Of a DNA stretch of 28,033 nt, positions 21,866-28,033 are shown one piece after another. Origin of the DNA: Pyrodictiaceae archaeon. Its GTDB lineage: Archaea; Thermoproteota; Thermoprotei_A; Sulfolobales; Pyrodictiaceae. The DNA lies in assembly GCA_027043685.1 (NCBI GenBank), contig JALUFI010000267.1, positions 1-28,033 on the forward strand. The letters run 5' to 3'. Under the pieces are notes generated by a model that was given only the letters and a program-made list of their open reading frames with translations, was not told where the DNA came from and searched no databases. A program made the translations under genes and the position numbers. How positions within the stretch are numbered: the stretch's first letter is position 1; each line of letters begins with the position of its first letter.

Positions 21866-23605
21866 CTAGATCACCTCCTTGCCCTCTGTGAAGCCCTTCA
21901 TCTCGCTCAGCTCCGACACCGCCTTCGTGTACACCCTCTCAGCGTTCTGGTAGTACTCACGCACAACCCTTGCAACCTCCTGGTAGCTCCTCATCTTCTT
22001 AGCGGCGAGCCACCGGATAACCGTGGCGCGCCAGTCTATCTCTCTCCTCACCTGCTCCTCAGTCCAACCAACTAGCTCCATTATGTGGCGTAGGAGGAAG
22101 CTCTTCTCCGGGTACAGCTCATGCTTGTCCTCATAGGCGTTCCACTTATGCACCGGGATGTATTCGCCGAAGTCACGTATCTCCCAGGTGTTCGTTATCC
22201 TGCGCACCACGCGCGACCTCTTGGTAACCCTGTCCACTACCTCGACGCGGCGTATCAGTAGAGCGAAGTTCATCAACGGTATGTAGCCCCTAGGTATGTT
22301 CATAGGTGGGCTCGTAAGCCTCTTCGCAGCCGCGTCTATACCCTCAGCGTGCAGCGTCGTCATACCGCCGTGGCCCGTCGCTATTGCTTGGAAGAGCACG
22401 TAAGCCTCCTCGCCACGCACCTCACCAACGACAATTATGTCGGGGCGGTAACGCAGACTTATACGGATAAGGTCGTAGAGCGTTATCTCGTTCTTACCCT
22501 CGGCGCCGAAGCCATAGCTCATCCTCGGGATCAGCTGCACCCAGTTCTCTAGAGGGAGCTTCAGCTCCGGTGTATCCTCTATAGTCACGACCTTCACAGA
22601 AGGCTTGAGCAACGTCAATAACGCGTTCAACGTAGTCGTCTTACCGGAGCCGGTTACACCCATAACCATGCCGGGCCTCTTGTGCTCCATCAGTATCCAG
22701 TAGTACGCCGCTACCTCCGGGCTCAGTGTGTTACCCATGACCATATCAATTATTGTTATTGGGTCCTCGCGGAACTTACGGATAGTGAACGTGCTACCAC
22801 TAGTGCTTACCTCTTTGCGGTACGTTGCCGCGAGGCGGTGACCGCCGGGCAGTATCGCATCCACAACCGGGAATGCCACCGAGATGTGCTTACCGCCCAT
22901 GTGAGCCAGCTTCACAACCAGGTTATCCAGGTCGTCCTCCCTGTCAAACACTATGTTCGTCTTTATGTACTCGTAGCGGCGGTGCCAGACGTAGATATGG
23001 CGGCGCACACCGTTACAAGAGATGTCCTCTATCTCAGGATCCTTCATCAAGGGGTCTATCGGGCCGAACCCGACCGCGTCGCGGGTCACGTAGTAGAGTA
23101 TCTTCCTCCAGGAGATGCCCGGGGTTCGGCCCATCCTTATCTGGAAGGTGCGGACTATCCTACGCGCCTCCCGGTGGAAGTAGGCCACCGGGTCCACGTC
23201 GCTGGGTGGCGGCTTAAGCTCCCAGTAGAGGGCGTCCATTATCTGGTTGTAGAGCTTCTTCTCTCTAGGGGTCAAGGCTATCTCGTAGACATAGTATATG
23301 TACTCGCTCGTCTGCTTGTGGCGGAGTATACGGGCGTAGACCCAGGGCTCCTCAAGGGGATAAGACTCAACCTCTTCGTAGTCACGCAGGTTCAGGGGCT
23401 TCGCTGCAGAGATCGCGGTGAAGCCGGGAAGCCCTGAGAAGGGTTCAAGCGGCCTCTTCTCAGTCTCCTCTTCCGAACCTCCTACCAGCTCCTCGGCTGC
23501 AACGGGCTCCGTAGCCGTGCCGTCACTGCCGTCTTTACCGCTACCCTTGCTCTTACGTATACGCAGCTTTAAGCGGAGCTTGGGCAAGGCCCCGTGGCCC
23601 TCCAT
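21866..23605 (-). CDS. Type II/IV secretion ATPase, pilus/archaellum motor family
   Basis: Hexameric ATPase of the FlaI/VirB11/TadA group that powers filament assembly. From ATG 23605 (579 residues): Walker A GVTGSGKTT (316-324), Asp box TIEDTPEL (341-348), Walker B region DIIVVGEVRGEEA (389-401), His box TGHGGMTTLHAEG (410-422). The N-domain contains GFGPIDPLMKDPEIEDISCN. A charged Gly/Ser/Glu-rich linker covers about residues 10-70. GTG at 23695 would add 30 residues; it sits about 26 bp from a TATA-like TCTATAA and could be leaderless, so it cannot be excluded. Operon with the platform gene, divergent from the giant surface protein. Confidence 0.92.
   Translation of the reverse strand: MEGHGALPKLRLKLRIRKSKGSGKDGSDGTATEPVAAEELVGGSEEETEKRPLEPFSGLPGFTAISAAKPLNLRDYEEVESYPLEEPWVYARILRHKQTSEYIYYVYEIALTPREKKLYNQIMDALYWELKPPPSDVDPVAYFHREARRIVRTFQIRMGRTPGISWRKILYYVTRDAVGFGPIDPLMKDPEIEDISCNGVRRHIYVWHRRYEYIKTNIVFDREDDLDNLVVKLAHMGGKHISVAFPVVDAILPGGHRLAATYRKEVSTSGSTFTIRKFREDPITIIDMVMGNTLSPEVAAYYWILMEHKRPGMVMGVTGSGKTTTLNALLTLLKPSVKVVTIEDTPELKLPLENWVQLIPRMSYGFGAEGKNEITLYDLIRISLRYRPDIIVVGEVRGEEAYVLFQAIATGHGGMTTLHAEGIDAAAKRLTSPPMNIPRGYIPLMNFALLIRRVEVVDRVTKRSRVVRRITNTWEIRDFGEYIPVHKWNAYEDKHELYPEKSFLLRHIMELVGWTEEQVRREIDWRATVIRWLAAKKMRSYQEVARVVREYYQNAERVYTKAVSELSEMKGFTEGKEVI
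21869..21878 (-). promoter_or_regulatory. Strong Shine-Dalgarno deciding a TTG start
   Basis: Minus-strand GGAGGTGATC is a full complement of the 16S rRNA 3' end and lies 8 nt before the TTG at 21860. It sits in the last codons of the ATPase gene and argues for TTG over the downstream ATG at 21833. Confidence 0.75.
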
Positions 23606-23698
23606 GCCTCGACGAGGCGGGTGAGCATCCTCTGTGGGGGCTAGGCGAGTGGTGTACGGCCGTACCTGCCCTCGTAGCTGGGGGCACAGAGTCACCTC

Positions 23699-23726
23699 TC
23701 AATATAGATTTTTAGGGTTATAGAAG
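23699..23726. promoter_or_regulatory. Divergent promoter region, motor operon and surface protein
   Basis: An AT-rich island between GC-rich flanks. On the plus strand TTTTTAGGG (about 23709-23717) could be the TATA for the surface protein, predicting a short leader with the Shine-Dalgarno GGTGAT (23742-23747) 5 nt before ATG 23753. On the minus strand TCTATAACC and TCTATATTG are candidate TATA boxes for the ATPase. The two transcripts may be co-regulated. Confidence 0.45.
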
Positions 23727-23752
23727 CCGGCCTCGTCAACGGGTGATGGAGT

Positions 23753-26700
23753 ATGAGGTCCAGGAAGCTAGAGCTACTAGTAGTCGCGGCAGCCCTTACC
23801 CTATTGCTGCTGTCTACAAGAGCTGAAGCCGCCACCCCGCTGACAGCGTGGAACGCGACAAGCCTCGACTTCTATAAGGCGATTCCAATCAATAATGGGT
23901 TTATAGCTGCGGCAGCGAACGGCTCAAGGACTGTTCTCGTTAAAGTTGTTATTAACGCTTCAAACCCGTTGCCGAGGATACGTGTCGAGAAGCTAAGCAC
24001 GTACTCTGCTAGAATCGCGACACTAGCCATTGACAACGCGTCGAACCCGTCTATGGTAGCGGTCGGGTTGGCAAACGGGATCATAGATATATTGTCGGTC
24101 AACGGCAGCCTCCTCTACGAGTTCGCCACACCAGCCGCACCATTGTCGATGACGTTTGTAGGCAAGACGTTGCTTGTTCTGGAAAGGGTTCGTGGAGAGA
24201 ACGCGCTCTACGCCGTAGCCCCCACCACACTGGGCTGGTTTGAGGCGAGGCTTGCCGTCGGTAACCTGGTATCGATTCGCAGAGAGAGGCTCATCCCGCT
24301 CCAACTAGTCCCCGTGGATGGAACCCCCTGGGCCCTCCTGCTCGCAGAGTCTAAGCCGCTAAACCTCACCGCAGGGACCGCTCAGCTCTCTGGGGTGCTG
24401 CTAGCCAGTGGCCCGAATAACACGCTTGTACCACTAGCCAACGTTGCAGTGATCTCTGTTGACCCTGCATCGGGCACGATACTGGGCAACGCAACCACGA
24501 CCAGTACCGGAGCGTTCACGGTACCGGTGCCCAGGGTCTTTACCAGCATAGTGCTTTACGTCAAGATTAACAACACGTGCTACAGCTTCACGGTGCAGTC
24601 GTCGTCTGTGACCAGGATAGGCAGGAGCTATACCCTCAGTACGCCACTCGTGCTGCGGCCCGGCACCCCGCCCGTAGCATGCCCCAGGGAAGTGAAGGGC
24701 TATCGCCTCCTGCTCCTAAAGCCTGGACCCAGCCCCTTGCAGCCCTCAACCGAGCTTCTGCAGGTAAACCTATCATCAACCAGGCTCCTGCTCATGGACG
24801 CGTATCTCAGCAATGGAAGAATCTACATCTGGGCTGAGGGCCAGGGCCTAGTGAAGGGAGCCCGTATCCAGCTACCAACCCTTCTCTCTATGGTCATCGA
24901 TGCTAAGAGCCTCACACCGCTCGTGAATCTATGGCGCTACTACTTCACACCGGAGCCGGTGACAAAGATAGCCCATAGCCCAGACACCATGCTCGTGCTT
25001 GCAGCCAGTAATGGAGGCCTAGTACTTGCAGCAATAAGAGTGAATGGAGCCTACATGCTCACTTGGAGTACGCAAGCCGGCGGCCCCGTTACAGCTTTGC
25101 TCGCAGCCAAGCTGCGTAACACGAGCTACTACCTTACAGCAGCAGCTACCGCGAAGGGAACGCTAAGCGCAGCCTACATCTCACCGACCACGAACAAGGC
25201 GCTACTGCTGACCATCAGTAACGGCATGCCATACATAAAACTAGGGGTACCCGTCACAGCCCTCACAGAGGCGCCGCCAGCACTCGCAGCCGCAACAAGA
25301 CACGGGATAGTAGCAATAAACAACCTACTCACACAGTCAATGATAGGAGCTAGAATATCAAGCCTAAAGCCATACATGCTTGCCGAGCAGAGAATAAGAG
25401 TCGTGGACGAGAGAGGCAACCCCGTCAACTCCTTCCGCGTCACATACACATTAACCTACAACAACACGGTGCTCTACAGAGGCAGCACGCTCGGGGAGAA
25501 CGGAGAAGCGGACATAATGACCATATACGTTGCAAACATAACACTCAACATAACGCCCCTCGACACCATCCATAAACCGCTTATTGAGACCACTGCATGC
25601 AGCAGACTAGCGGAGAACCCCGAGCTCAGGCTAGCTATACGGAACTTCACGCTTACAATAAGACTAGTGGACTCCTATACAGGGAAGCCGCCCGAGGCGC
25701 CACTCGAGCTACTCATAGCTTCACAGCACCTAAGTAAACCTATCATGATCAGCTACAAGCCAGGCGGCCCCGCGACTTACACGCTGAGCCTAAAAGCAGA
25801 CAACTATAACATCACTGTGAGGGACCTTACCCACAGCCTCTACTACACCTACATGGCAACGGTAAGTCTCTATAGCGACAAGACGCTAACAGTCCGGCTT
25901 GCGAGGATACCCGTACTCGTAACACTAGCGATAACTAGCAACTACATAGCCAAGCCGAACGATCTACTCATTATAATCCTAGAGACGCCTACCGGCGTGA
26001 AGCTCGCAGAAACCCGGCTCCCCGCACCAGCCTACACAACAAAGAGGATAGACCTGGTGACGAGGTACCGCGGCAAAGCCTACATAGTCGTGAAGCCCCT
26101 GCCCACGGGTGGCGCAAAAGCAGCCTTCTACGCGCCAGAGAAGATAGAGGTTAACCTAACGACTACAAGAGTAAGCGCCGAGATAAGGCTAATGCCGATG
26201 AAGTATAGACTTGAAGTCATGACGAGAGGCTCGGACACCGGCGCCCCAGTGCCAAGCACCATAATCATCTATCATGCAGATAAGCAAGTAGCCAAGGAGA
26301 AGACGAATGGTACAGCCGTCTTCAGCCTGGTGCGCGGCACCTACACTGTTAAGGCTGAGCCGCTGCCGCCTCGTGGATACCGTCTACCCCTCTACGGTGG
26401 GGCTGAGAAGAACGTCACCCTCGAGGGCAATGCGTCAGTGACGCTGGAGCTGCGTAGGACGAGGGAGCTAACTAACATAACTATCCGTGACCCCTACTCG
26501 CCCAAGGGGACACTGATAGATGATGTAGTCGTTAAAGTTGACGGAGTAGATGCAGCAACTATAAAGAAGGGTAGTATTGGAAGGGTTACTCTGCCTCTAC
26601 TGCTTAACGGGTCAAAAGTCGAGCTAGTGTCCAAGCATAAGCTGTACCCCAAGATTGAGAAGAAGCTCAAGCCCTCAAAGAAGCCGATAACCATAGCATA

Positions 26701-27088
26701 CCCGCGCGCGACAAGCAAGCTGACAATCTACGTCCTAAATGACGTTGGACAGCCAGTCGCGGGCGCACATGTAACCGTGAGCGGTGTGGATGTCCGCTAC
26801 AGTACTAGCGGCATAACCCTGCCTGATGGCACGCTTGACGTTAACCTACCCATAGGGAAGTATAGCATATGCGTCAGTGTTCCCGGCTATAACCCTGCAT
26901 GCACTACAGCTGTAGTCACGTTGAAGCCGTCCAGAATATCGATGACTGTGACGCCTAAGCCATTGACGATAGTAATGAGGTACTCGAATCTAATAGCAAT
27001 AACGGTATTCGCGATAGTGGTTGTCGTGATTATAAGGAGGTACTTCAAGAAGGTACTGGAGAGGTTCACTCAGGAGGAGGAGTTCTAG
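23753..27088 (+). CDS. Giant secreted cell-surface protein with beta-sandwich repeats and C-terminal anchor
   Basis: 1111 residues. A class I signal peptide (MRSRK, hydrophobic 8-21, RAEA before the cut near 26) is followed by about 480 residues of short beta repeats that may form a propeller, with an inserted carboxypeptidase-regulatory-like domain (VPLANVAVISVDPASG, about 221-300). The C-terminal half has several further CarboxypepD_reg/CnaB-like sandwiches: VVDERGNPVNSFRVTY (about 550), RLVDSYTGKPPEAPLEL (about 645), GSDTGAPVPSTIIIYHADKQ (about 830), VLNDVGQPVAGAHVTVSG (about 995). A single helix (NLIAITVFAIVVVVII) then RRYFKK and an acidic tail anchor it, so the bulk is outside. N-x-S/T sequons are abundant, fitting heavy glycosylation. 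It carries a class I, not a prepilin, signal. Adhesin, S-layer-associated or sensor roles are all possible. Confidence 0.8.
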   Translation: MRSRKLELLVVAAALTLLLLSTRAEAATPLTAWNATSLDFYKAIPINNGFIAAAANGSRTVLVKVVINASNPLPRIRVEKLSTYSARIATLAIDNASNPSMVAVGLANGIIDILSVNGSLLYEFATPAAPLSMTFVGKTLLVLERVRGENALYAVAPTTLGWFEARLAVGNLVSIRRERLIPLQLVPVDGTPWALLLAESKPLNLTAGTAQLSGVLLASGPNNTLVPLANVAVISVDPASGTILGNATTTSTGAFTVPVPRVFTSIVLYVKINNTCYSFTVQSSSVTRIGRSYTLSTPLVLRPGTPPVACPREVKGYRLLLLKPGPSPLQPSTELLQVNLSSTRLLLMDAYLSNGRIYIWAEGQGLVKGARIQLPTLLSMVIDAKSLTPLVNLWRYYFTPEPVTKIAHSPDTMLVLAASNGGLVLAAIRVNGAYMLTWSTQAGGPVTALLAAKLRNTSYYLTAAATAKGTLSAAYISPTTNKALLLTISNGMPYIKLGVPVTALTEAPPALAAATRHGIVAINNLLTQSMIGARISSLKPYMLAEQRIRVVDERGNPVNSFRVTYTLTYNNTVLYRGSTLGENGEADIMTIYVANITLNITPLDTIHKPLIETTACSRLAENPELRLAIRNFTLTIRLVDSYTGKPPEAPLELLIASQHLSKPIMISYKPGGPATYTLSLKADNYNITVRDLTHSLYYTYMATVSLYSDKTLTVRLARIPVLVTLAITSNYIAKPNDLLIIILETPTGVKLAETRLPAPAYTTKRIDLVTRYRGKAYIVVKPLPTGGAKAAFYAPEKIEVNLTTTRVSAEIRLMPMKYRLEVMTRGSDTGAPVPSTIIIYHADKQVAKEKTNGTAVFSLVRGTYTVKAEPLPPRGYRLPLYGGAEKNVTLEGNASVTLELRRTRELTNITIRDPYSPKGTLIDDVVVKVDGVDAATIKKGSIGRVTLPLLLNGSKVELVSKHKLYPKIEKKLKPSKKPITIAYPRATSKLTIYVLNDVGQPVAGAHVTVSGVDVRYSTSGITLPDGTLDVNLPIGKYSICVSVPGYNPACTTAVVTLKPSRISMTVTPKPLTIVMRYSNLIAITVFAIVVVVIIRRYFKKVLERFTQEEEF

Positions 27089-27107
27089 AGCTAGCCCTAA
27101 ACACACA

Positions 27108-27118
27108 TTTTTAAATAA
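27108..27118 (+). promoter_or_regulatory. TATA box for coiled-coil gene
   Basis: TTTTTAAATAA stands out in the 89-bp gap after the surface protein gene. Transcription would begin near 27138, giving a 40-nt leader that ends in the Shine-Dalgarno GGGAGAGG (27161-27168). The T-run may also terminate the surface-protein transcript. Confidence 0.5.
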
Positions 27119-27177
27119 TTGAGCACTCTTTTCCCGGGGACTCCCACACGGAGCGCCAAGGGGAGAGGGTGTGCGTC

Positions 27178-27603
27178 ATGGAGACGGGGCTACGCGAGTT
27201 TAACTCCCCTAAGAGCCTGCTTGCTTACATAGATGCGCAGCTAACTGATCTACGCAAGAAGCTCGGTGAGCTGCTACGGCTAATCGAGGACCTGCGGGCT
27301 AAGAGCGAGCAGGACAAGAAGCTGCGCAGCCTCATAATGAGTCTTGTCGGCAGTGAGGCTAAGATGACGCAGCCGGGTGAGACGGTGATAAAGCTGGACA
27401 GGATAACAATAATGATAAACCCGAGCGCAGAGACCGAGCTGCACACCATGGAGGAGCTTGCGGAATACATTAACTCTAAGATATCAAGGCTGCAAGCTAT
27501 AAGGAAGGATGTGGAGAAACTTGCAGAAGCCGATGTCGAGGCAAAGATACTCGCTGTACTGTATGACGGTATACCGAAGAGCTTAATCATACGAACCGCC
27601 TAA
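27178..27603 (+). CDS. Small coiled-coil protein of unknown function
   Basis: A 141-residue soluble protein with an N-terminal coiled coil (about 15-55: LLAYIDAQLTDLRKKLGELL, then RLIEDLRAKSEQDKKL), a central short beta segment (about 70-85: VIKLDRITIMINPS), and a second helical pair (about 90-125: MEELAEYINSKISRLQAIRK). No family recognised. The frame opens at GTG 27169, but the GGGAGAGG Shine-Dalgarno ends at 27168, so ATG 27178 (9-nt spacing) is the better start. It has its own promoter and follows the surface protein on the same strand, so a link to the filament motor is possible but not shown. The helix-beta-helix plan is prefoldin-like in outline only. Confidence 0.75.
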   Translation: METGLREFNSPKSLLAYIDAQLTDLRKKLGELLRLIEDLRAKSEQDKKLRSLIMSLVGSEAKMTQPGETVIKLDRITIMINPSAETELHTMEELAEYINSKISRLQAIRKDVEKLAEADVEAKILAVLYDGIPKSLIIRTA

Positions 27604-27671
27604 CCCCCCTTTAAGGAGGAGGCTCTTCGCGGGAGCCGGTAACCCGGGTTTCTTGCGCGCCTAGGCGCGGG

Positions 27672-28033
27672 GTGCCGAAGCTGCTCGAATGGCTCCAGGG
27701 CGCCCTCGGCGCGATAGCCTCTGCTAACAAGGAGTATGTTGTTCTCGCTGTTCTCGTCTACATAGCCTCGACGTTCCTCTACGCCGCTCGTACCTATATT
27801 GTCTTCCATTGGTCCGGTATGGGGAGGCTTCGGTTCCGCGACGCCTATGCAGCCTACCTCGTCAACATATTCGTCAACAATATCACTCCGAGCGCGAGGG
27901 CGGGGGGCGAGCTTGTGAGAGCATACATTCTGCAGCGCAGCAGTGGCACAAGGCTAGTCAACGTGATAAACTTGATCGCCTTTGAACGTGTGACTGAGGC
28001 GATAGCTGTCGCTGCCCTCGCGGTACTGGCTCT
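27672..28033 (+). CDS. UPF0104/LPG-synthase-TM-type membrane protein, 5' part
   Basis: Runs off the right edge; about 120 codons visible from GTG 27672. The translation has an N-terminal membrane helix (VVLAVLVYIASTFLYAA), then the family's conserved loop: FVNNITPSARAGGELVRAYI, followed by INLIAFERVTEAIAVAAL, where the GGE..R and ER pairs are hallmarks of the lysylphosphatidylglycerol-synthase transmembrane/UPF0104 family of flippase-like proteins. Archaeal members lack the soluble aminoacyl-transfer domain, so a lipid-transport role is more likely than lysyl transfer. A CCTTTAAGG element near 27608 could be its TATA box. The C-terminal part is outside the window. Confidence 0.8.
   Translation, partial: MPKLLEWLQGALGAIASANKEYVVLAVLVYIASTFLYAARTYIVFHWSGMGRLRFRDAYAAYLVNIFVNNITPSARAGGELVRAYILQRSSGTRLVNVINLIAFERVTEAIAVAALAVLA

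Noticed and set aside
23753..23830. Class III prepilin signal on the surface protein
   Set aside because: The cleavage-like site is Ala-x-Ala after the hydrophobic core, as in class I; no Lys/Arg-Gly before a hydrophobic stretch.
1..28033. CRISPR arrays, insertion sequences, integrase or phage genes
   Set aside because: No regularly spaced repeats, transposase-like or recombinase-like frames were seen, and neither tRNA is flanked by an obvious duplicated 3' end that would mark an integrated element.

Overview
The window reads as a GC-rich stretch of a hyperthermophilic crenarchaeal chromosome, most like Desulfurococcales/Pyrodictiaceae, though the genus cannot be fixed from sequence alone. 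The evidence is an archaeal initiator tRNA-Met, a tRNA-Thr with a bulge-helix-bulge intron, ribosomal protein eS25, the Fe-S DNA primase subunit PriL, NucS, the wyosine enzyme Taw1, a split glycine decarboxylase and an archaeal NFACT protein. Genes are tightly packed, often overlap, and often start with GTG or TTG. I see no transposon, CRISPR array or phage gene, so this looks like resident chromosome.

Layout. 1-2.6 kb: nicotinate phosphoribosyltransferase, tail to tail with an unusual cysteine-rich, membrane-anchored protein that overlaps it antisense by 114 bp. 2.7-4.7 kb: initiator tRNA-Met, a short O6-alkylguanine-DNA alkyltransferase with no ordinary start codon, and Taw1, the last two divergent from one TTAATTAA element. 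4.7-6.2 kb: a four-helix membrane protein, about 570 bp of GC-rich DNA with nested inverted repeats (possible structured RNA), and the intron-bearing tRNA-Thr. 6.4-9.3 kb: the gcvPA-gcvPB operon. 9.3-12.5 kb: a cysteine-cluster protein and a PfkB kinase on the minus strand, divergent from methionyl-tRNA synthetase. 12.5-19 kb: information-processing genes, namely a small unknown protein, a UPF0282 metallo-hydrolase overlapping a DUF431/Sfm1-like SPOUT methyltransferase, a small membrane protein, the Rqc2/NEMF-like NFACT protein, eS25, a small winged-helix regulator and PriL. 19.1-20 kb: NucS mismatch endonuclease with a PCNA-binding tail. 20-27.6 kb: a type IV pilus/archaellum-like motor (secretion ATPase plus a membrane platform with two T2SF domains), divergent from a 1111-residue, sequon-rich cell-surface protein, followed by a small coiled-coil protein. 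At the right edge is the 5' part of a UPF0104/LPG-synthase-type membrane protein, cut by the window.

The items most worth a second look are the pilus-like motor beside a giant surface protein with no pilin gene in view, the cysteine-rich exported protein, the structured 5.5-5.95 kb gap, the alkyltransferase whose coding frame lacks ATG/GTG/TTG in the right place, and the clustering of an Sfm1-like methyltransferase, an NFACT ribosome-rescue protein and eS25.
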